Source of the DNA: Hutsoniella sourekii ATCC 700629
Lineage (GTDB): Bacteria > Bacillota > Bacilli > Lactobacillales > Aerococcaceae
NCBI RefSeq assembly: GCF_000518205.1
Contig: NZ_JADD01000014.1
Coordinates: forward strand, 1-64,000
DNA: 64,000 bases
Direction: 5' to 3'
Shown here: piece by piece, positions 34,386 to 44,909 of the stretch
Layout: each line of letters starts with the position of its first letter
Numbering within the stretch: position 1 is the first letter of the stretch
Notes under the pieces: generated by a model
Seen by the model: only the letters and a program-made list of their open reading frames with translations
What the model was told of the DNA's origin: nothing
Databases searched by the model: none
Translations under genes and position numbers: made by a program

Positions 34386-35156
34386 CTACTCCTTTAATTC
34401 AAAATCTAAGCCTAATTCTTCAATAATCCCACTATAACCTTCAGCTTCTAACTGCTTGGCCAGCTCTGGTCCACCTGATTTGACAATTTTTCCATCAATA
34501 ATAATATGAACAAAATCTGGCACGATATAATTAAGCAGACGTTGGTAGTGGGTAATGATGAGAGAGGCAAAGTTATCACCGCGCATCGAATTAACACCCT
34601 TTGAAACAACCTTTAAAGCATCAATATCCAAGCCGGAGTCAATCTCATCCAAAATCGCAAATTTCGGTTCAATCATTAGAAGTTGTAAAATCTCATTCCG
34701 CTTCTTCTCTCCACCGGAAAAACCTTCATTCATATAGCGTTCTGCCATCTCTTCCGGCATCTCTAATAGCTCCATCTTCTCATCCAGCTTAGTAATGAAG
34801 TCCATCACACTAATCTTGTCTTCATCTTCCTTGCCAGCATTCATGGCTGCTCTTAGAAACTGGGCATTGGTCACCCCTGGAATCTCGCTAGGGTATTGCA
34901 CGGCTAAGAAGAGCCCCGCACGGGCGCGTTCATCCACTTCCATTTCAAGCACATCTTGGCCGTCAATATAAATTTCACCAGCCGTCACTTCATAAGCTGG
35001 GTTACCCATAATAGCTGCTGCTAGTGTTGATTTCCCAGTTCCGTTTGGCCCCATAATGGCATGAATTTCTCCGGTATTAATCGTTAAGTCTAATCCCTTG
35101 AGGATTTCTTTATCTTCAATTGAAACGTGTAAATTTTTAATTTCTAATGTCGACAT
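34386..35156 (-). CDS. sufC: Fe-S cluster assembly ATPase SufC
   Basis: This ABC-type ATPase of 256 residues drives the SufBCD scaffold. Walker A is GPNGTGKST, the signature is GFSGGEKKRNEIL, and Walker B is FAILDEIDSGLD, followed by the switch in LIITHYQRLL. The SGGEKKRNE form and the DEIDSGLD sequence are diagnostic for SufC. It is the first gene of the operon behind a clear promoter. Confidence 0.97.
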   Translation of the reverse strand: MSTLEIKNLHVSIEDKEILKGLDLTINTGEIHAIMGPNGTGKSTLAAAIMGNPAYEVTAGEIYIDGQDVLEMEVDERARAGLFLAVQYPSEIPGVTNAQFLRAAMNAGKEDEDKISVMDFITKLDEKMELLEMPEEMAERYMNEGFSGGEKKRNEILQLLMIEPKFAILDEIDSGLDIDALKVVSKGVNSMRGDNFASLIITHYQRLLNYIVPDFVHIIIDGKIVKSGGPELAKQLEAEGYSGIIEELGLDFELKE

Positions 35157-35183
35157 TTTATTTCTCCCTCTATCATATTTAGG

Positions 35184-35241
35184 CTTGAATCACATGTGCC
35201 AATACGCTTTCATTCTACTAAACCCCGAGATTTGATTCAAG
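35184..35241 (-). promoter_or_regulatory. suf operon promoter with flanking inverted repeat
   Basis: On the minus strand TTGAAT (35240-35235) and TAGAAT (35217-35212) are 17 bp apart. A perfect 9-bp inverted repeat, CTTGAATCA, has one arm over the -35 (35233-35241) and the other downstream of the predicted start (35184-35192). It may be an operator pair or a leader feature; no regulator is assigned. Confidence 0.55.
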
Positions 35242-35288
35242 ATAATAGTTTGTGCAGTTATTGACAGGATCTAATCAGCCCGTCTCAC

Positions 35289-35630
35289 TTAGTTAGGATT
35301 GATTCCGAGAGTGATTCGACCTAAGCGGCTGATTCGATCTAAGCGCCAAGCAGGTTGCCAGACCACCTGCACTTCAGCTGAATCAATACCATCAATTTGG
35401 GTGAGCTTATCGGTAATTTCTCCAGGCATCGTCTCTATACAAGTGCAAGCAACTCCCGTGAAAGTCATGGTCAAGATACAATGATTAGTAGCGTCTAGTT
35501 CAATGCCATAGATCAAGCCTAAGTTATAAATATCTAAACCAATCTCCGGGTCGTAAATGGTCTGTAGTTGATTAACTAGCTCTTCTTGATAGGGTTCTAA
35601 TGCTTTATTCATTTGGATATCTTCTCTCAT
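35289..35630 (-). CDS. MIP18/DUF59-family protein (SufT/PaaD-like)
   Basis: The 113-residue soluble protein carries the family core YDPEIGLDIYNLGLIYGIEL, then TFTGVACTCIETMPGEI, with the conserved Cys pair, and VVWQPAWRLDRISRLGR. Members assist maturation of Fe-S proteins. The start at 35630 is supported by AAAGGAG 5 nt upstream, though a second ATG lies seven codons in. It sits immediately upstream of sufC on the same strand, but sufC has its own promoter, so co-transcription is possible but not required. Confidence 0.87.
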   Translation of the reverse strand: MREDIQMNKALEPYQEELVNQLQTIYDPEIGLDIYNLGLIYGIELDATNHCILTMTFTGVACTCIETMPGEITDKLTQIDGIDSAEVQVVWQPAWRLDRISRLGRITLGINPN

Positions 35631-35803
35631 AGCTAACTCCTTTTTAGTGTGAATGTTACTATCATACTAAATTTTTGACCTAAGGCCTATCTTTTTTAGA
35701 ACAAAATTAAGATGATAATCATTTTCTTCTTAATATCCTACCATAATTCTAATCATTCTGTTAAAATATATCTAATCAAAATTTAGAAAAAGGAGACCTG
35801 ACA

Positions 35804-37489
35804 ATGTCAAAAGACTTAAGACAACGTAGTCACGTCTACGACGGTGCCGTAAAAGCTCCCAACCGAGCGATGATGCGGGCTACCGGAATGGAAGACGATG
35901 ATTTTACTAAACCATTAATCGGCGTTATCAGCTCTTGGGCTGAGAATACTCCCTGTAATATCCACCTCCATGACCTCGGACAAGTGGCCAAAGAAGGCGT
36001 CAAGCAAGCTGGCGGTTGGCCTGTTCAATTCGGAACGATTACGGTATCCGACGGTATTTCAATGGGAACACAAGGGATGCGCTACTCACTCCCCAGTCGG
36101 GATGCGATAGCAGATTCTGTTGAAATTGCTATCGGCGGTCATAACTGCGATGCCTTTGTAACTATTGGCGGTTGTGATAAGAATATGCCTGGTTCAGTTA
36201 TGGCCATGGCTAATTTAGATATTCCTTCAATATTCGTTTACGGCGGAACCATTGCTCCCGGTAATCTAGATGGTAAGGATATCGACTTGGTATCCGTCTT
36301 CGAAGGAGTCGGTAAATGGAACAACGGCGATATTACTGATGAAGAACTCCGTGCCATTGAATGCAATGCCTGCCCAGGGCCAGGAGCTTGCGGGGGCATG
36401 TACACAGCCAACACGATGGCATCAGCCATCGAGATGCTAGGACTAAGTCTACCGGGATCTTCTTCGAATCCGGCTATCACTGAAGCTAAAGAGGCTGACG
36501 TTAAACGAGCCGGTCAAGCTGTCATCAACTTGTTAGAGAAGAATATTCGCCCTTCCGATATTTTGACCCGAGAATCCTTTGAAAATGCCATCACTTTAAC
36601 GATGGTTTTAGGCGGATCAACCAATGCCATTCTTCACTTACTGGCGATTGCTCATGCGGCTGATGTAGACTTGACCATCGATGACTTTAACGATATCCAA
36701 GCCAAGGTGCCCCACCTTGCTGACTTGAAGCCAAGTGGGCGCTATGTTTTCCAAGACCTCTATGAAGTAGGGGGAATTCCGGCTGTCATTCGTTATCTCT
36801 TAGAAAACGATATGATTCATGGCGACTGTCTAACCGTCACTGGCAAGACAGTTCGAGAAAACTATCAAGATGCACCAGCTCTAAAAGAAGGTCAAGATGT
36901 GATCATGCCATTAGATCAACCTAAACGGGCTGATGGGCCTTTGATTGTTCTAAAAGGAAACCTTGCGCCAGATGGAGCAGTAGTTAAAGTATCTGGATTG
37001 AAGGTTCGTCGCCATGAAGGGCCTGCCAAAGTCTTTAACACTGAAGAAGCAGCTATTGAGGCGACCTTAAATGGGGAAATTGTCGATGATGACGTCGTCA
37101 TCGTACGCTTTGTCGGACCGAAAGGCGGACCGGGTATGCCAGAAATGCTCTCCCTATCCTCTATGCTAGTAGGTAAAGGGCTCAAGGTCTGTCTATTAAC
37201 AGATGGACGCTTCTCAGGTGGTTCTCACGGTTTCGTTGTGGGCCATATTGCCCCAGAAGCTCAAGATGGTGGCCCAATTGCCCTCGTTGAAGACGGCGAT
37301 ACAATCATTATAGATCAAGATACTAAGGAATTAACCTTGAAAGTATCTGATGCCGAACTAGCTAAACGACGTGAAAAATTAGTGATTCCACCACTAGAAA
37401 GTCGTGGTGCCTTAGGTAAGTATGCCCACCTCGTATCTTCGTCATCTAAAGGAGCTGTCACTGATTTCTTCCACAAGAATGACCAGTAA
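35804..37489 (+). CDS. ilvD: Dihydroxy-acid dehydratase
   Basis: This enzyme forms 2-oxo acids in isoleucine and valine synthesis and has 561 residues. Fe-S cluster cysteines lie in [14 protein letters not shown] and [19 protein letters not shown], and the C-terminal [23 protein letters not shown] block is intact. AAAAAGGAG precedes the ATG. It is transcribed away from the suf and MIP18 genes and is separate from ilvBNC 3 kb downstream, which is unlike the usual ilvDBNC operon. No leader peptide or T-box was seen in its 170-bp upstream gap. Confidence 0.97.
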   Translation: MSKDLRQRSHVYDGAVKAPNRAMMRATGMEDDDFTKPLIGVISSWAENTPCNIHLHDLGQVAKEGVKQAGGWPVQFGTITVSDGISMGTQGMRYSLPSRDAIADSVEIAIGGHNCDAFVTIGGCDKNMPGSVMAMANLDIPSIFVYGGTIAPGNLDGKDIDLVSVFEGVGKWNNGDITDEELRAIECNACPGPGACGGMYTANTMASAIEMLGLSLPGSSSNPAITEAKEADVKRAGQAVINLLEKNIRPSDILTRESFENAITLTMVLGGSTNAILHLLAIAHAADVDLTIDDFNDIQAKVPHLADLKPSGRYVFQDLYEVGGIPAVIRYLLENDMIHGDCLTVTGKTVRENYQDAPALKEGQDVIMPLDQPKRADGPLIVLKGNLAPDGAVVKVSGLKVRRHEGPAKVFNTEEAAIEATLNGEIVDDDVVIVRFVGPKGGPGMPEMLSLSSMLVGKGLKVCLLTDGRFSGGSHGFVVGHIAPEAQDGGPIALVEDGDTIIIDQDTKELTLKVSDAELAKRREKLVIPPLESRGALGKYAHLVSSSSKGAVTDFFHKNDQ

Positions 37490-37521
37490 TTCTTACCCGA
37501 ATTAAGCCAAATATACGCAAT

Positions 37522-37571
37522 AAGTGCACCTTTCCTCACATCTAAACTAGAGATGGGGAAAGGTGCACTTA
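37522..37571. terminator. Long hairpin between convergent ilvD and the DUF3021 gene
   Basis: AAGTGCACCTTTCC and GGAAAGGTGCACTT pair perfectly, with a further ATCT/AGAT pairing inside. T runs are weak on both sides, so termination strength is uncertain. Confidence 0.65.
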
Positions 37572-37594
37572 AATTATCTAGTCTTAAAGAATCT

Positions 37595-37975
37595 TTAGGA
37601 CTGTATTTTTTTATTGATATGAGTTATTTGTCGCTTCATCAGCCAATAATTAATCGTCCAGATAACCAGAAAAATAAAGATAAAGATCACGCTGGATGTG
37701 ACTACTATCTCCCAACGCCAAGGAAACATATTCAAAAAATAAGCCACTGACCAAAAAGTAAGTAAAGAAAGAATAAGATGGATAATAAGAGCTAGCAACA
37801 AGGGTTGTAGCTTCTCATATAATAATCCTCCGATACCGATGATACCCCCCAACAAGATGATTCCTAGTAAATCCTTGCCATATCCAGCCGATGGGTTAAA
37901 GACTAGTCCAGATAACAACCAGATAAGTAGTGACAATGTAGCACTATTATAAATGCTTTGCACATGTTTTTTCAT
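37595..37975 (-). CDS. DUF3021-family membrane protein
   Basis: The 126-residue protein has four hydrophobic segments and a basic C-terminal tail (KRQITHINKKIQS). Length, the GIIGIGGLLYE turn and its position 10 bp after a LytTR gene match the DUF3021/LytTR pairs common in Lactobacillales. Its function is unknown; in such pairs the membrane protein is thought to hold or modulate the regulator. No transporter gene adjoins it, although such pairs are often next to ABC exporters. Confidence 0.75.
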   Translation of the reverse strand: MKKHVQSIYNSATLSLLIWLLSGLVFNPSAGYGKDLLGIILLGGIIGIGGLLYEKLQPLLLALIIHLILSLLTFWSVAYFLNMFPWRWEIVVTSSVIFIFIFLVIWTINYWLMKRQITHINKKIQS

Positions 37976-37985
37976 AGTGTCCTCC

Positions 37986-38447
37986 TTATTGAATCCCCAA
38001 GTATTGTTTTAGCTGCTTAACGAATCGTCTAGATACCACCACTCGACTCCCAGTCTTCAGATGCGCATACATATTGCCCGAGAAAGCTAACTCTAAGCGT
38101 AGAAGATAGTTTATATTCAACGCCTGGTACTTACTGATCTGAATCATTGAATCCATGCTTAATTGACTTAAGGCCTCCTTTAAAGTTAGGCGAGTTTGAT
38201 AACGATTCTGTAGACAAGTAACTTGCAGAATTCCCTTGTTAACTTCAAGATAGACGATTTGAGTCTTATTGATAAGGTCAAAGTTTGACCCTTGTTTAAT
38301 GATCCATTGATTGCTCCTATGGCCGTTTTCGGCTTCAAGAACCTGCACTAAGGCTCGGGCATCTACTAGCCTTCGGCAGCTGACTCTAGCTTCCTGATCC
38401 TCAAGCGATAGGTCTTGAGCGGCCATAATTTGCCATTGTTCAGTCAT
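37986..38447 (-). CDS. LytTR-domain transcriptional regulator
   Basis: The 153-residue protein has a C-terminal LytTR DNA-binding domain from about residue 55 (INKTQIVYLEVNKGILQVTCL ... FVKQLKQYLGI). The N-terminal part has no receiver domain. This is the small LytTR type that pairs with DUF3021. AGGAGG precedes the ATG. Targets are not evident. It probably regulates its own two-gene unit. Confidence 0.85.
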   Translation of the reverse strand: MTEQWQIMAAQDLSLEDQEARVSCRRLVDARALVQVLEAENGHRSNQWIIKQGSNFDLINKTQIVYLEVNKGILQVTCLQNRYQTRLTLKEALSQLSMDSMIQISKYQALNINYLLRLELAFSGNMYAHLKTGSRVVVSRRFVKQLKQYLGIQ

Positions 38448-38564
38448 ATCTTCCCTCCTATCTGCGACTTTAGTATAGCAAAAGGGGATCGCCTTGTATC
38501 TACTTTGTGGCTAAACGGTAGAAATCAAGGGCTAAGCGAATGCTGTTCTCTAGTAAACATCAAA

Positions 38565-38650
38565 AAGAAACGTTCCTAGCGGTAGTTAGTCATTAACTAC
38601 AACTTGGAAACGTTTCTTGGCTATCTATAAGAGCCTTCAGGCTCGCTTTA
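38565..38650 (-). terminator. Terminators of the ilvA-ridA operon
   Basis: On the minus strand a small stem GAGCC-TGAA-GGCTC (38646-38632 region) follows ridA. It is followed by a larger hairpin AAGAAACGTTTCC...GGAACGTTTCTT enclosing GTAGTTA/TAACTAC (38618-38565), ending in TTTTT. Confidence 0.82.
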
Positions 38651-38662
38651 AAAGATTAGCGA

Positions 38663-39043
38663 CTAATCCTTATCCACTTCAGCAATGACTTCTATTTCAA
38701 TCTGACCTCCTAAAGGTAGAGCAGCCACAGCAAAGGCACTTCTAGCAGGATAAGGTTCTTGGAAATACTCTGCATAAATCTCATTGACCCGACTGAAATC
38801 ATTAATATCCGAAAGTAATACTAAAACTTTAACAACATGGCTTAAATCTAAATCCTGGCTCGCTAAAACATATGAAATATTCTTGAAGGCTTGATGGGTC
38901 TGAGCTTCAATGCCTTCTTGCAATTCCCCTGTTTCTTTGTCTAATCCTAATTGACCTGATAGGTAAATCAGGTTACCAGTTCTTACGGCTTGAGAGTAAG
39001 GACCAACTGCATCCGGGGCTAAATTTGAATTCAGTGCTTTCAT
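38663..39043 (-). CDS. ridA: RidA-family enamine/imine deaminase
   Basis: This 126-residue protein hydrolyses reactive 2-aminoacrylate and 2-aminocrotonate released by threonine/serine dehydratases. Motifs are AVGPYSQAVRTGNLIYLSGQLG near the N terminus and the active-site region PARSAFAVAALPLGGQIEIEVIA with its conserved Arg. It follows ilvA by 10 bp in the same operon, which fits protection against the intermediates of IlvA. Confidence 0.95.
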   Translation of the reverse strand: MKALNSNLAPDAVGPYSQAVRTGNLIYLSGQLGLDKETGELQEGIEAQTHQAFKNISYVLASQDLDLSHVVKVLVLLSDINDFSRVNEIYAEYFQEPYPARSAFAVAALPLGGQIEIEVIAEVDKD

Positions 39044-39053
39044 ATTATTCCTC

Positions 39054-40313
39054 CTAGACTAGTAATTGAAAGAGTGTCTCATTATTTATCACATTAATGT
39101 AATTTGGATCAAATTCACTGATCCGTTCTAGTAATTGTGGCAGATTTTCTCGCTTACCTAAACGCACACCAATAAATACAGGCGCTTGAGTCCGATTGAT
39201 CCGCTTTGTATACTCAAATCGAGTCACATCATCGTCTTCATTTAAGATATTCGTTACAAATTCCCGCAAAGCGCCGGCTCTTTGAGGAAACTTAATAATA
39301 AAGTATTGCTGCAAGCCCTCATATATTAAAGCTTTCTCTTCGATTTCAGCCATACGACTGATGTCGTTATTCCCACCAGAAATTAAACAAACAACATTCT
39401 TACCTTTAATTGTATCACCCAGTTGTTCTAAGGCAGCGACAGTTAAGGCACCGGACGGTTCAGCAACAATGGCTTGCTTCGTATAGAGCTGAAGAATGGA
39501 CTGGCTCACTCTTCCTTCTGGAACTTGAATGAAGCGATCTACATATTCTCTGGCATATTCAAAGGTAAGCGTGCCTGCACGAGCTACCGCAGTACCATCA
39601 CAAAACTTATCAACCTTATCTAAGGTCACTGGCTGTCCAGCTTCCACAGCTCGAATCATTGAAGCCGCACCGGTAGGCTCTACCCCCACCAAGCAAGTAT
39701 TGGGAAGTGCATCATGGACATAAGCACCAATTCCAGATATTAGTCCTCCCCCGCCAATTTGAGCTAAGATGAAGTCAGGTTGTTCCCCTTGTGCAACCAT
39801 TTGCTGGTGAATTTCTACTCCAATCGTTCCTTGCCCTAAGATAACATTTAGATCGTCATATGGTTCAATAAAGGGTCGATCTTCTTCCTGGGCATAAATA
39901 TGAGCAGCTGCATTACAAGCATCAAAAGTATCCTCTGTTAATACCACCCTCACAAAATCTCCACCAAAATATTCTACCTGGTCCACCTTTTGCTTAGGAG
40001 TTGTCGTAGGCATAAAGATTACAGCTGGTACTTGCTTGAGCTGGCAAGTGTAAGCGACCCCTTGCGCATGATTACCCGCTGAAGCACAGACAACGCCTCC
40101 TTCTAGTTGAGACGCATCTAATTGATCAATCGCATAATAAGCGCCACGAATCTTGAAAGAACGAATAATTTGTAGATCCTCTCTTTTCAGGTAGATATCT
40201 GCCTGGTATTTTTCAGACAGATAGCGATCTTTGACTAGAGGAGTTTGTTGAATATTCGCCTTTAAGTCGCGGTAGGCGGCTAAGACATCTTCTGCCGTCA
40301 GTGGTCGAACCAT
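39054..40313 (-). CDS. ilvA: Threonine dehydratase (threonine ammonia-lyase), biosynthetic
   Basis: This PLP enzyme forms 2-oxobutyrate, the first step towards isoleucine. It has 419 residues from the ATG at 40313. The PLP Lys is in RSFKIRGAYYAI, the Gly-rich loop is AQIGGGGLISGIG, and CLISGGNNDI is the phosphate-side motif. The C-terminal 90 residues are the single ACT-like regulatory domain of the short Firmicute form. The first ATG in the frame (40322) is too close to GAAAGG, so the second ATG, 9 bp downstream, is preferred. A good promoter lies at 40392-40420. Confidence 0.94.
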   Translation of the reverse strand: MVRPLTAEDVLAAYRDLKANIQQTPLVKDRYLSEKYQADIYLKREDLQIIRSFKIRGAYYAIDQLDASQLEGGVVCASAGNHAQGVAYTCQLKQVPAVIFMPTTTPKQKVDQVEYFGGDFVRVVLTEDTFDACNAAAHIYAQEEDRPFIEPYDDLNVILGQGTIGVEIHQQMVAQGEQPDFILAQIGGGGLISGIGAYVHDALPNTCLVGVEPTGAASMIRAVEAGQPVTLDKVDKFCDGTAVARAGTLTFEYAREYVDRFIQVPEGRVSQSILQLYTKQAIVAEPSGALTVAALEQLGDTIKGKNVVCLISGGNNDISRMAEIEEKALIYEGLQQYFIIKFPQRAGALREFVTNILNEDDDVTRFEYTKRINRTQAPVFIGVRLGKRENLPQLLERISEFDPNYINVINNETLFQLLV

Positions 40314-40391
40314 TTTATTCATCCTTTCTTTAATTAGTCATCTCAAAATTAAATGAGATTACATAGTTATTTTTAATAATCATTAAGAAAT

Positions 40392-40420
40392 ATTATGGAG
40401 GAAATTAAATTATCTGTCAA
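40392..40420 (-). promoter_or_regulatory. ilvA-ridA promoter
   Basis: On the minus strand a consensus TTGACA (40420-40415), a 17-bp spacer and CATAAT (40397-40392). Between it and the gene, ATCTCA-N8-TGAGAT (40342-40361) could form a small hairpin or operator. Confidence 0.7.
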
Positions 40421-40475
40421 CAATCATTCTAAATAATTCAAAATAATCCTATTTTAAAAGTTTTTAAATTAGGTC

Positions 40476-40504
40476 TTGCAATTATTATTCTTTATTAGTA
40501 TTAT
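40476..40504 (+). promoter_or_regulatory. ilvBNC promoter upstream of the T-box
   Basis: TTGCAA (40476-40481), a 17-bp spacer and TATTAT (40499-40504) give a start near 40511. It is divergent from the ilvA promoter, with 55 bp between the two -35 hexamers. Confidence 0.6.
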
Positions 40505-40510
40505 TAATTA

Positions 40511-40795
40511 ACGATTAGAAAACTCACATTTTAAATCGTCGATAAGAAATTAAAAGCTATTCCCGTTCATGGAAGCGACTAGGGGAAGGTGAGAGCCTAG
40601 ATGAGCGTAGCTTTTAAATCATCTTGGAGTGCCAAATTGAAAGTCAGTAAATTTGGCCGTCCTGCCCACGTTATCAGGCCAACCAAACCAATGAGTTTGG
40701 TGTTAAGGTAATTAATGTAAGTTAATTGCGAATTTAGGTGGTAACGTGGATTCATTTCGCCCTAGAGATTTAGGCGGGATGGATTTTTTATTATC
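40511..40795 (+). promoter_or_regulatory. T-box riboswitch, Ile specifier, controlling ilvBNC
   Basis: Stem I contains the conserved GGTGAGAGCC turn and closes with AAAAGCTA/TAGCTTTT. The specifier ATC (40618-40620) followed by A precedes CTTGGAGTG. The T-box proper is AGGTGGTAACGTGG (40736-40749), a variant of AGGGTGGNACCGCG. The terminator is formed by ATTCATTTCGCC and GGCGGGATGGAT and ends in TTTTTT (to about 40789). Uncharged tRNA-Ile should favour antitermination. Another specifier register (the second ATC) gives the same amino acid. Confidence 0.88.
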
Positions 40796-40818
40796 TATTA
40801 ATTAAGGAGGGGAAGATC

Positions 40819-42533
40819 TTGAATGCTCAGACGCATCTAATGAAGCCGGTCCATACCGGATCGGACTTATTGATCAAGTCACTATTAGAAAATAATGTCG
40901 AGATTGTTTTTGGTTATCCAGGTGGTGCCGTTTTACCTATTTTTGATGCTTTATATCAACAAAAGCCGGCTTTCAAAAATATTTTATGCCGTCACGAGCA
41001 AGGGCTCATTCACGCAGCGGAAGGCTATGCCCGAACAACAGGTAAACCCGGTGTCGTCATTGCTACTTCCGGTCCAGGGATTACAAATTTATTAACAGGA
41101 ATTGCAGATGCGATGTTAGATTCCTTGCCAATCGTTGTATTGACTGGACAAGTAGCTGCTGGCGTGATTGGAACCGATGCTTTTCAAGAAGCTGATGTTA
41201 TCGGTTTAACTACACCGATTTCCAAGCATAATTTTCAATTACACTCGATTGAAGAAATTCCAAGCACTGTTAATAAGGCCTTTCATATTGCTACTACTGG
41301 CAGGCCGGGTCCGGTTATTATTGATATCCCTAAGAATATTGCAGAAACCATTATTAAGGAAGATTATTCAGGGGATTTCCATTTGCCGGGTTACCAACCC
41401 AATGTTAAGCCAAACATCCGTCAGATTAGACGGGTACTGGAAGCTTTGAATCAAGCCCAACGTCCAGTGTTACTAGCTGGGGCAGGCGTTATCTCTTCTG
41501 GGGCCAGTGATCGTTTATATGAATTCATTGACCGCTATCCTATGCCAGTAGTCAATACCCTTCAAGGGATTGGTGCTTTTCCTGGAACCCACCCACTCTC
41601 ACTTGGAATGGCCGGTATGCACGGAACTTATGCCGCCAATGAAGCTATCACCCAGAGTGATTTGTTGATTAATATTGGAGCCCGCTTTGATGACCGTTTA
41701 ACGGGGAATTTAGCTGGCTTTGCGCCGAACGCAAAAGTTGTCCATATCGATATTGATCCTGCCGAAATATCTAAGAATGTCAAGGCTGATATCGCCGTTG
41801 TAGCAGATGCAGATGAAGCCTTAGCTGCCCTCTTGGCAGAAGCACCGATCGAGGTGGACTTTAGTGACTGGATTCAGATCAACCAAGATAATGCAAAAGA
41901 ATACCCGCTCTGGTTTAACCACCATGAAGAACTGATCTCACCGCAATGGTTCATTAGGCAAGTCTCTAAGAAAACCAATAATGAGGCCATTGTGGTCACT
42001 GATGTCGGTCAACATCAGATGTGGTCGGGTCAATTCTATGACCAAACAAAGCCCAACCACTTTGTCTCGTCTGGCGGTCTTGGTACCATGGGCTTTGGCC
42101 TACCAGCTGCCATTGGCGCTCAATTGGGTAACCCTGATGAGACTGTGGTCCTTTTTGTAGGGGATGGTGGCATTCAAATGACCATTCAAGAACTTGCAAC
42201 GATTAGACAATATAATTTGCCAATCAAAATCTTTATCTTGAATAACGAGACCCTCGGCATGGTTCGCCAGTGGCAAGAGTTGCTGTATGAAGAGCGTTAT
42301 TCTCAATCTATGCTGAATAATGGCTTAAATCCTGATTTTCTTGCACTAGCTGCTAGTTACGGGATTAAGAGCCTACAACTTACCAAAGAAGACCAAGTGG
42401 AAAAAGCATTAGATGAAATCTTTGCCAAGCCCGAACCAGTCCTAGTCGATGTTCGCATCCCAACTAAAGAAAAGGTATTCCCAATGGTTCCTGCCGGTAA
42501 GAGCAATCATGAAATGTTAGGGGTGAAGCCATT

Positions 42534-42537
<4 letters not shown>
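40819..42537 (+). CDS. ilvB: Acetolactate synthase, large (catalytic) subunit
   Basis: This ThDP enzyme of 572 residues forms acetolactate and acetohydroxybutyrate. Visible are the catalytic Glu in FGYPGGAVLPIFDALY...RHEQGLIHAAEGYAR, the FAD-binding centre, and the ThDP motif GDGGIQMTIQELATIRQYNLPIKIFILNN. The start is a TTG at 40819 with AAGGAGG 8 nt upstream, directly behind the T-box terminator. It overlaps ilvN by 4 bp. It is the anabolic, FAD-type large subunit and not the catabolic AlsS, as shown by the ilvN partner. Confidence 0.97.
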
Positions 42538-44040
<1,503 letters not shown>

Positions 44041-44051
44041 CGAACTTTTTA

Positions 44052-44085
44052 AGCGGTGGCTCTAGGCCACCGCTCTTAATTTTTA
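44052..44085 (+). terminator. Hairpin after ilvC
   Basis: AGCGGTGGC (44052-44060) and GCCACCGCT (44066-44074) form a GC-rich stem followed by CTTAATTTTT. It is probably a partial terminator, since the next gene begins only 28 bp further on. Confidence 0.75.
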
Positions 44086-44102
44086 GTGAAAGGATCCTGA
44101 CT

Positions 44103-44897
44103 ATGAACCCTCTCATCAAGTTAGAAGAAGTTTCCTGGATCAGACAAGGCAAGATAATTCTATCAGGGATTAACTGGCAAACTTATCCAGGTGAACATTG
44201 GGCTATCTTAGGTCTCAACGGTTCCGGAAAAACTTCATTGCTTAATATTATCAACGGCTATTCCTTCCCTAGCCAAGGTCAAGTTCAAGTCTTAGATACC
44301 ACTTTTGGCAAGGGATCGTTACCCAAACTAAGAGAATCAATCGGTTTCATATCCAGCGCCTTAGATCGGTACGAATCAACTTTTCGACGACAGACTGTTA
44401 GTGACTTAATTCTAAGTAGAAAGTTTGCTTCAATCGGCTTATACCCTAACCATGAAGTAACTGAAGTTGACCAAGTCTTAGTCAAGTCGCTAGCTGATGC
44501 AGTAGGAATGGGACCATTCTTGAATCGTCATTACTTTAACTTATCCCAAGGCGAGAAAAGACGAGCCTTAATTGCTCGTGCCTTGATGAATCAGCCTAAG
44601 TTACTGATTCTGGATGAACCTTGTACAGGACTCGATTTACTGGCAAGAGAACGCCTTCTGCAACAAATGGAAGAGCTAGCAAAGACCACCCAACAATTAA
44701 TCTATGTGACCCATTACATAGAAGAAATTACACCAATAATCACTCACGTCCTCTTACTCAAAGACGGACAAATTGTCAGTCAAGGCCCTAAAGAAAAAGT
44801 GTTAACGAGTGAACGCTTAACACAGACTTTCCAGGTTCCTATTCAATTACACTGGCAAGATCAACGCCCATGGATTACTATCCATTCACAGAAATGA
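44103..44897 (+). CDS. ABC transporter ATP-binding protein (YlmA-like)
   Basis: The 264-residue single ATPase domain has Walker A LGLNGSGKTS, the signature LSQGEKRRALIARAL and Walker B LLILDEPCTGLD, with YVTHYIEEI as switch. The GEHWAILGLNGSGKT form and the lack of a permease gene match the YlmA/ModF-like group of stand-alone ATPases whose role is unclear. It lies between ilvC and ilvE on the same strand, 12 bp from ilvE, so it is probably co-transcribed with BCAA genes. A link to that pathway is not shown. Confidence 0.85.
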   Translation: MNPLIKLEEVSWIRQGKIILSGINWQTYPGEHWAILGLNGSGKTSLLNIINGYSFPSQGQVQVLDTTFGKGSLPKLRESIGFISSALDRYESTFRRQTVSDLILSRKFASIGLYPNHEVTEVDQVLVKSLADAVGMGPFLNRHYFNLSQGEKRRALIARALMNQPKLLILDEPCTGLDLLARERLLQQMEELAKTTQQLIYVTHYIEEITPIITHVLLLKDGQIVSQGPKEKVLTSERLTQTFQVPIQLHWQDQRPWITIHSQK

Positions 44898-44909
44898 AAG
44901 GAGTCTCCT

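Noticed and set aside
35640-35803. Leader peptide or T-box before ilvD
   Set aside because: No short frame with a run of branched-chain codons behind a ribosome site and no terminator stem were found in the gap.
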